Translations under genes and position numbers: made by a program
In this document: piece after piece, positions 8,532 through 17,761 of the stretch
How positions within the stretch are numbered: position 1 is the first letter of the stretch
Layout of the letters: each line of letters opens with the position of its first letter
The notes under the pieces: generated by a model
The model's input: the letters and a program-made list of their open reading frames with translations, nothing else
Told to the model about the DNA's origin: nothing
Databases searched by the model: none
Assembly (NCBI GenBank): GCA_963794685.1
Contig: CAWCFK010000012.1
Span: 62,001 to 126,000 of the forward strand
Source: CAVTWH01 sp963794685
Lineage (GTDB): Bacteria; Actinomycetota; Actinomycetes; Mycobacteriales; Micromonosporaceae
DNA: 64,000 nucleotides
Reading direction: 5' to 3'

Positions 8532-11500
8532 TTACCCGATCGGGTCGGGTACCCGCAGCCTGGTCACCAGCGCGTCGCTGGCTGCCCGCTCCGCGACCTG
8601 CGGCGTGGCGTACGCGGCGGCGACCGCCTGCTCGGCCACCGTCGTCGCCGCCTCGACTTCGCCACTATCCGACAGACAGATGGCCAGCTCACGCAGCGCG
8701 ACCACCCGGCTACGCACATCCTCGCCGGGCATCGCGGCGGCGCTGCGGGCGGCGGTCAGCGCGTCCGGCAGCCGGCCGGCGACCCGCAGCGCGCGGGCAT
8801 ACAGCGCCACCCCCTGCCGGCGTGGAAATAACAGTGCCGCCCCGTCCGGCGCCTGTGCGACCGGGGCCAGCAGGTCGATCGCCTCCTGCGGGTACCCGGC
8901 CGCGAGCCGGGCCGCGCCCAGCAGGACCCGGGGGCCGACCTGCGCGGGGGCCAGCGCCCGGTGCGTCTCCACCACCCGGGCGACGTGCTCGGCGTCGGCC
9001 TGCGCCCCGGCCGCGTCGCCCTGCTCCAGCCGGACGAAGCCACGGATGGTGCCGGCCATCCCGATCAGCAGCGGGTGACCGGCCCGTTCGCCGTAGCTGA
9101 GCGCGTCGGTGAGCAGGTCGAAGGCGTGCTCCCAGGAGCCCAGGCCGCGGGCCACGGCACCCCGGGCGACCAGGGCGAAGCCGCGACCCCAGTCGTCCGA
9201 GCTGACGGCGAATCCCTTGTACGCCTGCCGGGCCTGCCGGTCGGCTTCGGCCAGCTCACCCATCTCGGCGGCGGCGAACGCCTCCACGGCGCGCAGCGTG
9301 CCGGTGGCCCAGTGTTCGCCGACCCGCTCGCCGAACGGCAGGAAGACCCGGGCCAGCCGGCGGGCTTCGGTGAGCCGGCCGGCGAGCAGCCGGACGAACG
9401 CGGCGGTCCCCCGGATCCAGGCCCGGCCCACCGGATCGTTGATCTTGGCGAAGAGTCGGGCGGCCCGCGCGAGGGTGGCATCGGCGCCGGCGAAGTCGCC
9501 CCGGGTCACCGTCACCCAGGCCAGGTTCTGCAACGACCAGGCCTGGCTGCGCGGGTCGTCGGCGCGTAAGGCCACCTGGTACGAGGCGGCGAACCGGGTA
9601 CTGGCGTCGGCGAGCCGGCCGCCGAGGAAGTCGGCCATCCCGAGCCGGCGCATCGCCTCCGCCCGCGCTCCGGCGACGCCGGCCACGTCCGCCGTGGTCA
9701 GCGCCTCCTCCCAGACCTCGTACGCGCGCCGGTGGTCGCCGAGCAGCCGGTGCGACCTGCCGGCGAGCAACAGCGCCCAGGCGCGTATCCCCTGGTCGGT
9801 GCCGGCGTTTGCGATCACCTTCTCGGCCAGCTCCAGCGACTGCGCCGGCCGGCCCAGCTCCAACTGCGCCCGGCCCTGCACGAGCTGGTCGACGGGGGGC
9901 AGCTCGCCGGGCGCGAGTCGGCTGGCCCGATCCCCGTACCTGGCCGCCTGCGCCGGTTCTCCGGTGGCGACCGCGCGGCGGGCCAGCCGGGCCAGCGCCA
10001 CCACCCCGAGCGGGGCCACCGTGCGTACCGGCGAATCGGGCCGCAGGCCCACCGCGTCGGCCAGGGTGACGGCCCGTTCGGCCTGGTCAGCGACGAAGTC
10101 GTCGTCCGCGCCGTCGGTCGGCGCCTCGACCGGGGCAGCCACCACCCCGCTGGTCGCGGCCCGCCGCCGGGCGCTCTCCGCGGCCTGCCGGGCGGCTGCC
10201 GCGGGGGCTGCCCAGCGCACCAGGTAGGCGTGCCGTTCGGCGAGGTCGGCTTTGCCGATGCCGGCGTAGGTGGCCTCCCGCAGCAGGGGCGTGGCGAACG
10301 CGAAGCCGTCCCGCAGCCGGCGCAGCATCCGCCGGGTGAGCAGCTCGTCGATGGCGTGCTCGCGGTCGGCGGCGACCTCGGCGGCCGGCCGGGGGTCGCC
10401 GGCCGAGCGGCGCTGACCGAGCGCCGCGAGCGCCGGAGCCGGTACCGTCTCGCCGATCACGGCGGCGTCGCGCAGCGCGTTGCGGGCGTCCCCCGGCAGC
10501 GCGTCGATACGGGCGGCCAGCACCGCGGCGAGGTCCCGGGAGAGCAGCCGGCCGCCGAGTGATCCGGCGGTCAGCCGCCAGGAGCCGCCGGCGACCTGGG
10601 TGAGCGCCCCGCGCTCGGTGAGCAGGGTGACGAGCTCCGCGAGGTAGAACGGGTTGCCCTGGGCCGTGGCGAGCAGCCGGTCCTCGTCGCTCTGCGGTAA
10701 CCGGCCGGTGTGCAGGTACGAGCTGAGCAGCCGGGCCGCGTCCGCGCCGCGCAGCGGCGGCAGGGTACCCACCTCGGCGTCGGCCAGCCGGTTCAGCACA
10801 CCCGCCGTGCGCACCAACTCCGGCCGGCCGAGCAGCAGCACGAGTACCGGGCCGGTGAGCCGGGACAGGGTGACGCCGAGCGCGTCCAGGGTGTCCGGGG
10901 TGGCGTCGTGCAGGTCGTCCACGATCAGCAGCAGCGGCGACTCCTGCGCCAGGCCGCTGAGCAGGTCGGCAACTGCGACCGGGATGGCCTCGCCGGCCAG
11001 TCCGTCGGCCGGTGTGGGCAGGTCGCCGGTGGCCGGCAGTTCGCCGACCTGGCTGGGGCCGAGCAGTTCCCGGTCGGCCGGCGACTCGGTGCCCTCGCCG
11101 TAGCCGAGCAGGGTGAGCAGCTGTTCGGTGGCGATCGGCGGGGCGGCCGGGGCGGTCCGGGCCAGCCGGGCCACCAGCCGGCGCAGCCGCTCCTCGACCT
11201 GCGGCCGGCCGAGCGGGCCCCGCCCGTCGCCGGGTAGGCCGATGGCGAGGCGGACCAGGTCGGCCAGCGGGGCCAGCCGGCGGCGTTCGCCGAACGCGGC
11301 GCAGTGCACGGAGAGGGTACGGGTGGCCGACCGGGCGCCGGTCAGGTCGAGTCGGGGCAGCTCCCGTTCGACCTCGGCGGCGAAGCGGCTCTTGCCGAGC
11401 CCGGCCTCACCGGTCAGCACGAGTACCCGCGTCTCGGCCCGGTCGACGGCTTCCTGGAGCCGGCTGCCGATCCGGGCCAGCTCGGTTTCCCGGCCGACGA

Positions 11501-12185
11501 AGGGGGCCTCGTCACCCAGGCCGGACCGGGTGCCGGGGGCGTCCAGCAGGCCGAGCAGCTCGTACGTCTCCACCGGGCTGCGCTTGCCCTTGAGTCGCAT
11601 CGGGCGCAGGTGCCGCCAGGAGGCGAGGTGCCGGGTGGCGCCGGCGGTGTCGGCGCCCGCGTAGACGGTGCCGACGGCGGCCGCGTCGGCCAGTCGGGCG
11701 GCGGTGTTCACGGTGTCCCCGATCACCGTGTACTCGAGGGCGGCCTGCACGAGGGCGACCACGTCGCCGGTGTTCAGCCCGACCCGCAGGCCCAGCGGCG
11801 CCCCGCCGCCGCGCTCGTCGTCGAGTACCCGACGGACCGCCCGCTGCATGGACAGCGCGGCGCGGACCGCCCGTTCGGCGTCATCCTCGTGCGCGACCGG
11901 GGCGCCGAAGACCGCCATGATCCCGTCGCCGGTGAGCTTGTCGACGTGCCCGCCGAAGGTCTTCACCGCGCCGGCCAGGGCGGCGAGCACCCGGTCGGTG
12001 ACCGCGCCGACGCGTTCCGGGTCGGCCTGTTCGGACCAGGCGGTGAAGTCGGAGAGGTCACCGAAGAGCACGGTGACAATCCGCCGCTCGGCGGCGGTGG
12101 GCGCGGCGGCCGGCAGTGCGGCACCGCAGTTGTGGCAGAAGCGGGCGTAGGGGACCGCCACCGTGCCGCACACCGGGCAGGTCAT
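8532..12185 (-). CDS. Adenylate cyclase / AAA ATPase / TPR regulator (very large)
   Basis: The 1217-residue protein starts with a zinc ribbon (CPVCG and CHNCG, residues 3-21). A class III cyclase domain follows (about 35-190) with metal Asp in VLFGDLSDF, substrate Lys and Asp in DKLTGDG, and the transition-state Asn and Arg in GDTVNTAARL, so the active site looks complete and adenylyl-specific. Next is an AAA/STAND ATPase with P-loop TGEAGLGKS near residue 265 and a DDLHD Walker B near 430, then about 500 residues of TPR-like helices. Such proteins are thought to couple ligand or protein sensing to cAMP. ATG 12185 overlaps the MBL gene's stop as ATGA. Confidence 0.9.
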   Translation of the reverse strand: MTCPVCGTVAVPYARFCHNCGAALPAAAPTAAERRIVTVLFGDLSDFTAWSEQADPERVGAVTDRVLAALAGAVKTFGGHVDKLTGDGIMAVFGAPVAHEDDAERAVRAALSMQRAVRRVLDDERGGGAPLGLRVGLNTGDVVALVQAALEYTVIGDTVNTAARLADAAAVGTVYAGADTAGATRHLASWRHLRPMRLKGKRSPVETYELLGLLDAPGTRSGLGDEAPFVGRETELARIGSRLQEAVDRAETRVLVLTGEAGLGKSRFAAEVERELPRLDLTGARSATRTLSVHCAAFGERRRLAPLADLVRLAIGLPGDGRGPLGRPQVEERLRRLVARLARTAPAAPPIATEQLLTLLGYGEGTESPADRELLGPSQVGELPATGDLPTPADGLAGEAIPVAVADLLSGLAQESPLLLIVDDLHDATPDTLDALGVTLSRLTGPVLVLLLGRPELVRTAGVLNRLADAEVGTLPPLRGADAARLLSSYLHTGRLPQSDEDRLLATAQGNPFYLAELVTLLTERGALTQVAGGSWRLTAGSLGGRLLSRDLAAVLAARIDALPGDARNALRDAAVIGETVPAPALAALGQRRSAGDPRPAAEVAADREHAIDELLTRRMLRRLRDGFAFATPLLREATYAGIGKADLAERHAYLVRWAAPAAAARQAAESARRRAATSGVVAAPVEAPTDGADDDFVADQAERAVTLADAVGLRPDSPVRTVAPLGVVALARLARRAVATGEPAQAARYGDRASRLAPGELPPVDQLVQGRAQLELGRPAQSLELAEKVIANAGTDQGIRAWALLLAGRSHRLLGDHRRAYEVWEEALTTADVAGVAGARAEAMRRLGMADFLGGRLADASTRFAASYQVALRADDPRSQAWSLQNLAWVTVTRGDFAGADATLARAARLFAKINDPVGRAWIRGTAAFVRLLAGRLTEARRLARVFLPFGERVGEHWATGTLRAVEAFAAAEMGELAEADRQARQAYKGFAVSSDDWGRGFALVARGAVARGLGSWEHAFDLLTDALSYGERAGHPLLIGMAGTIRGFVRLEQGDAAGAQADAEHVARVVETHRALAPAQVGPRVLLGAARLAAGYPQEAIDLLAPVAQAPDGAALLFPRRQGVALYARALRVAGRLPDALTAARSAAAMPGEDVRSRVVALRELAICLSDSGEVEAATTVAEQAVAAAYATPQVAERAASDALVTRLRVPDPIG

Positions 12186-12955
12186 GGTGTGTCCCAACGC
12201 ACACCTGGCGGAGCCGATTCCCGCAGGTGGTGCAGTTGTGCCCGGACGGAGAGCTCGGCGGCCGGCCAGAGCACCGGGTCGACGTCGGCGTAGACCCGCT
12301 CGACAATCTCGGCGGGGGTGCGCGCGCCGGCTGCGAGTACCGCCCGGACCTGGTTCAGCCGGGCTTCGCGGTGGCGTAGATAGAAGGTGGCGGCGGCGGC
12401 ACAGTCGGCCAGCGTCGGGCCGTGGCCGGGCAGCACCGGCACGGCGCCCTGATCGATCAGCAGGCGCAGGCTGTCCAGGTACGCGCCGAGGTCGCCGTCG
12501 GGGTGGGCGACGACGGTGGTGCCCCGGCCGAGGATGGTGTCACCGGTCAGCACGGCCGGCGAATCATCCCAGTCGACCCGGAAACACACCGAATCAGAGG
12601 TATGTCCGGGGGTGTCCAGTCGGGTCACGCCGGGCGCCTGGGTCAGCACCGGCGCCGCGGTGATCTCCTGGAACCGGGCCAGCCCGTCGACGTGGTCGGG
12701 GTGGCCGTGGGTGACCAGGATGCCGGTGACCGGCCCGGCGGCGGCCAGCGCCGCGAGATGCCGCTCGTCCAGCGGGCCGGGGTCGACCACGAGCACGCCG
12801 TCGCCGGCCGGCGGGCGCAGTACCCAGGTGTTCGTCCCGTCGAGGGTCATCGGGCCCGGATTGTCCGCGCGGATCAGGCGCGCCCAGCTGGGCAGCGTCC
12901 CGATTGTCGCCGCCGCCGGTGCCGTGACATGCGCCGGAGCCTCCTCGCCCGCCAT
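12182..12955 (-). CDS. Metallo-beta-lactamase fold hydrolase (Rv3677c-like)
   Basis: The zinc-binding motif THGHPDHVDG is intact, followed by DTPGHTSDSV, TGDTIL and PGHGPT, the ordered metal ligands of the MBL fold. The C-terminal winged-helix-like part (AEIVERVYADVDPVLWPAAELSVRAQLHHL) matches LACTB2-type hydrolases, which include RNA-cleaving enzymes; the substrate here is unknown. I use ATG 12955; a TTG at 12985 is also possible. Gene order with RidA, DUF4177, two ArsA ATPases, whiB and a PBP is the same as around Rv3677c in mycobacteria, though RidA is separated by 100 bases. Confidence 0.88.
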   Translation of the reverse strand: MAGEEAPAHVTAPAAATIGTLPSWARLIRADNPGPMTLDGTNTWVLRPPAGDGVLVVDPGPLDERHLAALAAAGPVTGILVTHGHPDHVDGLARFQEITAAPVLTQAPGVTRLDTPGHTSDSVCFRVDWDDSPAVLTGDTILGRGTTVVAHPDGDLGAYLDSLRLLIDQGAVPVLPGHGPTLADCAAAATFYLRHREARLNQVRAVLAAGARTPAEIVERVYADVDPVLWPAAELSVRAQLHHLRESAPPGVRWDTP

Positions 12956-13056
12956 GCCCGCGATGGTACGGCGACCGTCGGACAACCGGCAGCGCCCTTC
13001 TCAGCCTGCGCCAAGCCGACACTTCCCGGCGCCTCGCGGCGGGGACCGACGGCGGG

Positions 13057-13518
13057 TCAGACGCCGACTTCGGCGATGACCTCGACCTCGACGGGCGCGT
13101 CGAGCGGCAGCTCCGCGACGCCCACGGCGCTGCGGGCGTGCCGACCGGCCTCACCGAAGACCGCGCCGAACAGCTCGGAGGCCCCGTTGATGACGGCCGG
13201 TTGGCCGGTGAAGCCGGGCGCCGACGCGACGAACCCGGTCACCTTGACGATCTTGACCACGTTCTCCAGGCCGACCAGCATGTCGATGGCGGCCAGCGCG
13301 TTCAGTCCGCACCGGCCGGCCAGCTCCTTGCCCTGCTCCGCGGACACCTCGGCGCCGACCTTGCCGGTGGCCAGCAGTTGGCCCAGGTGGATCGGGAGTT
13401 GGCCGGAGACGTAGACCAGGTTGCCGGACTGCACGGCGGGCACATACGCGGCCAGCGGCGGGACGATCTCCGGCAACTCCAGCCCCAACTCGGCGAGGCG
13501 GGCGTACGGGTCGGTCAT
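13057..13518 (-). CDS. RidA family (YjgF/YER057c/UK114) protein
   Basis: The 153-residue protein carries the RidA signature: SGNLVYVSGQLP at the N-terminus, NALAAIDMLVGLENVVKIVKVTGFVAS in the centre and RSAVGVAELPLDAPVEVEVIAEV at the C-terminus. The canonical catalytic Arg of RidA (G-x-R-S-x-V) is present as HARSAVG. RidA proteins deaminate reactive enamine/imine intermediates. ATG 13518 overlaps the stop of the DUF4177 gene (TGATG), so they are coupled. It corresponds to Rv3678c in the conserved mycobacterial order. Confidence 0.9.
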   Translation of the reverse strand: MTDPYARLAELGLELPEIVPPLAAYVPAVQSGNLVYVSGQLPIHLGQLLATGKVGAEVSAEQGKELAGRCGLNALAAIDMLVGLENVVKIVKVTGFVASAPGFTGQPAVINGASELFGAVFGEAGRHARSAVGVAELPLDAPVEVEVIAEVGV

Positions 13519-13691
13519 CAGCCCTCCAGCGGGCGCTTGAGGTAGGCCACCAACTGCTCCGGGTTCGGCCCGGGGATCACGCTGACCAGCTCCCAGCCGT
13601 CGGATCCCCAGTTGTCCAGGATCTGCTTGGTTGCGTGGGTCAACAGCGGAACTGTCGAGTATTCCCAGCGGGTACGGGTGCGCGGCTCCAT
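13518..13691 (-). CDS. DUF4177 small protein
   Basis: The 57-residue protein reads MEPRTRTRWEYSTVPLL then a central ILDNWGSDGWELVSVIPG motif, which is the DUF4177 hallmark (W-E-Y at the N-terminus and G-W-E-L-V-x-V near the middle). No function is established for the family. It is the first gene of the RidA pair and equals the small gene Rv3678A in the conserved block. ATG 13691 is preferred to an upstream in-frame codon at 13700 because the family starts near the W-E-Y motif. Confidence 0.8.
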   Translation of the reverse strand: MEPRTRTRWEYSTVPLLTHATKQILDNWGSDGWELVSVIPGPNPEQLVAYLKRPLEG

Positions 13692-13796
13692 GCCCCGCAC
13701 CCTAACGTGTTACCCGCTCGATGCCTGCACCCACTACCCTGTGTTCCGCCGGCCGCATAGGCTGACCGGCCTGAAGACACCGCACAAGGTGAGGTC

Positions 13797-14828
13797 ATGA
13801 CGCAGCCCCCCGCGCAGTACCCGAACGGCGACCCGGCACAGAATCCGGGCGGTTACCCGCCTCCGGTCGATCCCTACTACGGCGGTCAGCCGCCGCAGCA
13901 GCCGCCGGCGTACCCGCCGACTTCGCAGTTCCCGGTCTCCGGCCCCGGCTACCCCGGTCAGCCGGCGGCGTACCCGCCCGCGCCGGCCCAGCCGCCGGCC
14001 GGTGGCGGCTACCCCGCGTACCCGCCGGCCGCGCCGACCAGCGGCTACCCCGGCCAGGCCGGGTACCCGCCGCAGTCCGCCCCGCCTGCGTCCGCCCCGC
14101 CGGTCTCCTCGGCCCCGCCCACCTCGGGTGGCTGGCCGGGCACCACCCAGCAGCCGTACGGGCAGCCCGGCTACGGCCAGGAGCAGCCGGCCTACGGCGC
14201 ACAACCGCCGTACGGCCAGGAGCAGCCGGGCTACGGCCAGCAGCCGCTCGGCCAGGAGCAGCCCGGCTACGGGCAGCAGCCGCCGTTCGGGCAGCAGCCC
14301 TACGGACAGCAGCCGTTCGGCCAGCCCGGCTACCCGGGCGCGCCCTACGGGCAGCAGCCGTACGCGCCGCCGCCGAAGAAGAGCCGGGCGCTGCTGGTGA
14401 CCCTGATCGTCGTCGGCCTGCTGGTGGTCGTCGGCGGCGCCGGGGTCGGGCTGTTCGTGGTGAGCAACGGAAACAAGGAGAAGGGCAAGGGGCAGCCGAC
14501 CGCGACCGCGGCGGTGACCGGCTTCCTCACCGAGGTCTTCAAGAGCCAGGACGCGACGACGGCCGAGCGCTACATCTGCGCCGCCTCGTTGAAGAAGGAG
14601 AAGATCGCGGCGAAGATCGCCCAGATCAAGGAGCAGGGCAAGAAGTACGACTCGCCGCGGTACAGCTGGAACGCGCCGACCGTGGACAAGCCCGGCGACA
14701 AGATTCAGACCCTGAGCGTGACGGTGAAGTTGGCCACCGAGGACGAGCAGGCAGCCCAGCAGAAGCTCAAGATCATTGCGACCAAGGGCGACGGCTGGTT
14801 CGTCTGCGAGGTCACCTCGGTCAGCTGA
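13797..14828 (+). CDS. Pro/Gly/Tyr/Gln-rich single-pass membrane protein
   Basis: The 343-residue protein has a 195-residue disordered N-terminus made of degenerate YPP and PYGQEQPGYGQQ-type repeats, one membrane helix (SRALLVTLIVVGLLVVVGGAG, about 200-220) and a 120-residue extracellular domain with a Cys pair (RYICAAS and WFVCEV). That domain resembles DUF4878/lumazine-binding-like folds of actinobacterial envelope proteins, on pattern only. The tail probably stays in the cytoplasm. It lies divergent from the RidA operon and ahead of the ArsA pair. Function unknown. Confidence 0.75.
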   Translation: MTQPPAQYPNGDPAQNPGGYPPPVDPYYGGQPPQQPPAYPPTSQFPVSGPGYPGQPAAYPPAPAQPPAGGGYPAYPPAAPTSGYPGQAGYPPQSAPPASAPPVSSAPPTSGGWPGTTQQPYGQPGYGQEQPAYGAQPPYGQEQPGYGQQPLGQEQPGYGQQPPFGQQPYGQQPFGQPGYPGAPYGQQPYAPPPKKSRALLVTLIVVGLLVVVGGAGVGLFVVSNGNKEKGKGQPTATAAVTGFLTEVFKSQDATTAERYICAASLKKEKIAAKIAQIKEQGKKYDSPRYSWNAPTVDKPGDKIQTLSVTVKLATEDEQAAQQKLKIIATKGDGWFVCEVTSVS

Positions 14829-14838
14829 CCGGCGTCCA

Positions 14839-14865
14839 GCCCACCCGGGGAGTCTCCCGGTGGGC
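14839..14865 (+). terminator. Stem-loop after the Pro-rich membrane protein gene
   Basis: Outer arms GCCCACC and GGTGGGC pair perfectly, with a GGGA/TCCC inner pairing, 11 bases after the stop codon. There is no U-tract, as is common for actinobacterial terminators. Confidence 0.5.
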
Positions 14866-14915
14866 CGACCCCCTGCCGGACAGCGGTTGAGCCGGCAGCC
14901 AATAAGCTCGAAGGC

Positions 14916-15899
14916 GTGACGACCACCGCCGCAGCGACCCGCACCGGGCCGACCGACTCACGTTGGGCGGCCCGGCTGCATGTGGTGACCGGCAAGGGCG
15001 GCACCGGCAAGACGTCGGTGGCCGCCGCGCTCGCCAGCTACCTGGCCCGGGACGGCCGGCGCACGCTGCTGGTCGAGGTCGAGGGGCGGCAGGGCATCGC
15101 CGGCCTGTTCGGTCTGGAACCGCTGCCCTACGAGGAGCGGCACATCCTGGCGGTACCCGGCGGCGGCGAGGTCCGCGCGCTCGCCGTGGACGCCGAGGAA
15201 GCGCTGCTGGAGTACCTCGACATGTTCTACAAGCTCGGCCTGGCCGGGCGGGCGCTGCAGAAGCTCGGGGCCATCGACTTCGCCACCACCATCGCCCCCG
15301 GCCTGCGCGACGTGCTGCTCACCGGAAAGGTGAAGGAGGCCACCACCCGCTCCGAGGGCGGCCGTCGGCGCTACGACGCGGTGATCCTGGACGCGCCGCC
15401 GACCGGCCGGATCGGCCGGTTCCTGAACGTCACCGCGGAGACCGCACGGCTGGCCAAGATGGGGCCGATCAAGTCGCAGAGCGAGGGGGTGGCGGCCATC
15501 CTGCGCTCGCCGATCACCGCTGTGCACCTGGTCACCCTGTTGGAGGAGATGCCGGTGCAGGAGACCTCGGACGCGGTGGCCGAGTTGGGCGCGCTGGGCA
15601 TTCCGGTCGGCCAGATCGTGGTCAACCAGGCCCGCCCGCCGCTGCTGAGCACCAGCAAGATCAGCCAGGCGCAGTTGCGGCGCGGACTGACCGCGGCCGG
15701 CCTGCCCACTGACAAGGGCCTGGTGCACGGGGTGTACGCCGAGGCGCAGGCACACCTGATCCGGCAGCGGCTGGAGGAATCACTGCGCACCGAGCTGCGT
15801 ACCCTCGGCTATCCGGTGATCGAACTGCCGCTGCTGCCCGGCGGGGTGGACCGCGCCGGGCTGGCTGCCCTGGCCGATGCCCTCGCGCCGCAGTCCTGA
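14916..15899 (+). CDS. ArsA/GET3-family ATPase 1 (Rv3679-like)
   Basis: The 327-residue protein has a deviant Walker A VTGKGGTGKTSVAAALASYL with the signature Lys (GKGG), switch I-like LLVEVEGRQG, and Walker B-like VILDAPPTGRIGRFLNV. These mark the ArsA/GET3 family of dimeric P-loop ATPases. The mycobacterial pair Rv3679/Rv3680 has the same order and is linked to envelope stress and drug tolerance; that is family knowledge, not shown here. The GTG start lies 87 bases after the previous stop, and the second ATPase follows after 23 bases, so both are likely co-expressed as a heterocomplex. Confidence 0.9.
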   Translation: MTTTAAATRTGPTDSRWAARLHVVTGKGGTGKTSVAAALASYLARDGRRTLLVEVEGRQGIAGLFGLEPLPYEERHILAVPGGGEVRALAVDAEEALLEYLDMFYKLGLAGRALQKLGAIDFATTIAPGLRDVLLTGKVKEATTRSEGGRRRYDAVILDAPPTGRIGRFLNVTAETARLAKMGPIKSQSEGVAAILRSPITAVHLVTLLEEMPVQETSDAVAELGALGIPVGQIVVNQARPPLLSTSKISQAQLRRGLTAAGLPTDKGLVHGVYAEAQAHLIRQRLEESLRTELRTLGYPVIELPLLPGGVDRAGLAALADALAPQS

Positions 15900-15922
15900 T
15901 CGTGCCCGGATAGTCTCGACGG

Positions 15923-17068
15923 GTGCCTCATCCGTGGCTCGACGTCGACGCCCTGCTCGCTGATCCGGGTACCCGTATCGTCGTGTGCTGCGGCGCCGGC
16001 GGGGTGGGCAAGACGACCACGGCGGCGGCGATCGGGGTACGCGCGGCCGAGCAGCACGGGCGGCGGGTAGTGGTGTTGACCATCGATCCGGCCCGCCGGC
16101 TGGCCCAGGCGCTCGGGCTGACCGAGCTGGACAACACCCCCCGGCCGGTCAAGGGGCTGCGCCCGGAGGCGACCGGCGAGCTGCTGGCGATGATGCTCGA
16201 CATGAAGCGCACCTTCGACGAGGTGGTGCTCACCCACACCGAGCGCGCCCGCGCCGAGGAGATCTTCGCAAACCCCTTCTACCAGGCCATGAGCTCCACT
16301 TTCGCGGGCACCCAGGAGTACATGGCGATGGAGAAGCTGGGGCAGTTGCGGGCCACCGACTCGTGGGACCTGATCGTGGTGGACACCCCGCCGTCCCGCT
16401 CGGCGCTGGATTTCCTGGACGCGCCGCAGCGGCTGTCCCGGTTCCTGGACGGGCGCATGCTCCGGGTGCTCATCAACCCGGCCCGATCCGGCGGCCGGAG
16501 CATGTTCAACCTGGTCACCGCGTCGTTCGGGGTGTTCTCGCGGGCGGTGCAGAAGATCCTCGGTGGGCAGTTGCTCAGTGACCTGTCCGGTTTTGTGGGG
16601 GCGCTGGACTCGACCTTCGGCGGGTTCCGGCAGCGGGCTGAGCAGACGTACCGCATCCTGCAGGACCGGGAGACCGCGTTCCTGGTGGTGGCGGCGCCGG
16701 AGCCGGACGCGATCCGGGAGGCCGGCTACTTCGCCGGGCGGCTGGCGGCGGACCGGATGCCGTTGCAGGGCCTGGTCCTCAACCGGGTACACGCGGTGGA
16801 CACCGGGGCGTTGCCGGCGGAGCAGGCGCTGGCCGCCGCGGACCGGCTGGACGCCGCCGGGGAGTACCCGGAGACGGCGGCGGCGCTGCGGGTACACGCG
16901 CGGCTGGCGACCCAGGTGGTCCGCGAGTCGGCGGTGGCGGCCCGGTTCACCGGGCGGTACCCGACGGTGGCGGTGGCCCGGGTCGCGGCGCAGCCCGCCG
17001 ACGTCCACGACATCGACGGGCTACGGAACATCGCGGCGGCCCTGTGCGAGGCGCCGGCCGCGGCCTGA
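15923..17068 (+). CDS. ArsA/GET3-family ATPase 2 (Rv3680-like)
   Basis: The 381-residue partner ATPase has Walker A CCGAGGVGKTTTAAAIG (deviant form with Gly in place of the signature Lys-1), switch I LTIDPARRLAQALG and Walker B LIVVDTPPSRSALDFLDAP, all canonical for ArsA/GET3. The middle carries a Met/Phe-rich helical region (AMMLDMKRTF, NPFYQAMSSTFAG) of the sort that forms the client-binding groove in GET3. The stop is followed at once by the convergent wblA stop. No transmembrane segment is visible. Confidence 0.92.
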   Translation: MPHPWLDVDALLADPGTRIVVCCGAGGVGKTTTAAAIGVRAAEQHGRRVVVLTIDPARRLAQALGLTELDNTPRPVKGLRPEATGELLAMMLDMKRTFDEVVLTHTERARAEEIFANPFYQAMSSTFAGTQEYMAMEKLGQLRATDSWDLIVVDTPPSRSALDFLDAPQRLSRFLDGRMLRVLINPARSGGRSMFNLVTASFGVFSRAVQKILGGQLLSDLSGFVGALDSTFGGFRQRAEQTYRILQDRETAFLVVAAPEPDAIREAGYFAGRLAADRMPLQGLVLNRVHAVDTGALPAEQALAAADRLDAAGEYPETAAALRVHARLATQVVRESAVAARFTGRYPTVAVARVAAQPADVHDIDGLRNIAAALCEAPAAA

Positions 17069-17368
17069 TCAGCCGGTGGGCACCAACTCCTTGCGCTGCT
17101 CGCGGGTCAGCGCGTCCTCGAACGTCTTGCGCCAACTCGTCACCGAGGGGTGCTGGCGCAGCAGCGCCCGCCGTTCCCGCTCGGTCATCCCGCCCCAGAC
17201 GCCGAACTCGATGCGGTTGTCGAGTGCGTCCGCAAGGCACTCGTACCGCACCGGGCAGCTGCGGCAGATCCGCTTCGCCACGTTCTGCTCGGCGCCCTGG
17301 ACGAACAGCGCGTCCGGGTCCCCGTTCCGGCAGGCGGCCACGCTGGGCCAGTCAGCGATCATCGCCAT
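17069..17368 (-). CDS. wblA: WhiB-family iron-sulfur regulator, WblA/WhiB4 type
   Basis: The 99-residue protein has four Cys in WhiB spacing (ACRNGDPDALF, then RICRSCPVRYEC), the turn motif EFGVWGGMTERERR and a basic C-terminal tail for DNA binding. It would bind a [4Fe-4S] cluster and partner the principal sigma factor. Flanking ArsA ATPases and a PBP gene match the loci of whiB4 (Rv3681c) and Streptomyces wblA, regulators of redox response, development and antibiotic output; the symbol rests on that synteny. ATG 17368 is chosen because AAGGGGGG lies just upstream. Confidence 0.88.
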   Translation of the reverse strand: MAMIADWPSVAACRNGDPDALFVQGAEQNVAKRICRSCPVRYECLADALDNRIEFGVWGGMTERERRALLRQHPSVTSWRKTFEDALTREQRKELVPTG

Positions 17369-17761
17369 GTGTGTACGTCCCCCCTTGGTGCTTCTCCCCC
17401 CGGTCCGCTCGGCCGCCCGTATTCGCGACGGGCTGGCCGGCGGGCGCCCCTCCAGCGCTGGAGGGTACGACTGCGTTAGCGGAATCATCATGCTCCGTAG
17501 TCACTCGGTTACGCAACGTCGTCGGAAAAATTCTCTAACCCGGACACAGGCCTCATATCAACTGGCCGATGATCGGACTCTTGCCGCGAAGTCCACGAGT
17601 ACCGCGTAATACCGCGTATCCGACGGAACCCCGGGGCAGAATGGGGCCGGGAAGAACCGACAGAGCTGGGGGTAGCGGGCCGGGGACAGCGCGCGTCTGA
17701 CACAACGAACGGCATCCCTCGTGGGACGCGGTTCGTGAGCTGCGTCGCGTACCCTGGGCCG
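17369..17761. promoter_or_regulatory. Long divergent regulatory region between wblA and the PBP gene
   Basis: This 393-base gap holds no credible gene. It contains a perfect 18-base palindrome at 17448-17465 (half-site CCCTCCAGC) and an adjacent 10-base direct repeat ACCGCGTAAT/ACCGCGTATC at 17601-17620. AT-richer tracts near 17515-17570 could carry the promoters. A long wblA leader is usual in actinomycetes. No specific -10/-35 pair is convincing by eye. Confidence 0.45.

Noticed and set aside
13734..14204. Minus-strand frame opposite the Pro-rich membrane protein
   Set aside because: It is a Gly/Arg/Val-rich mirror of the PPG/GYP repeats on the plus strand.
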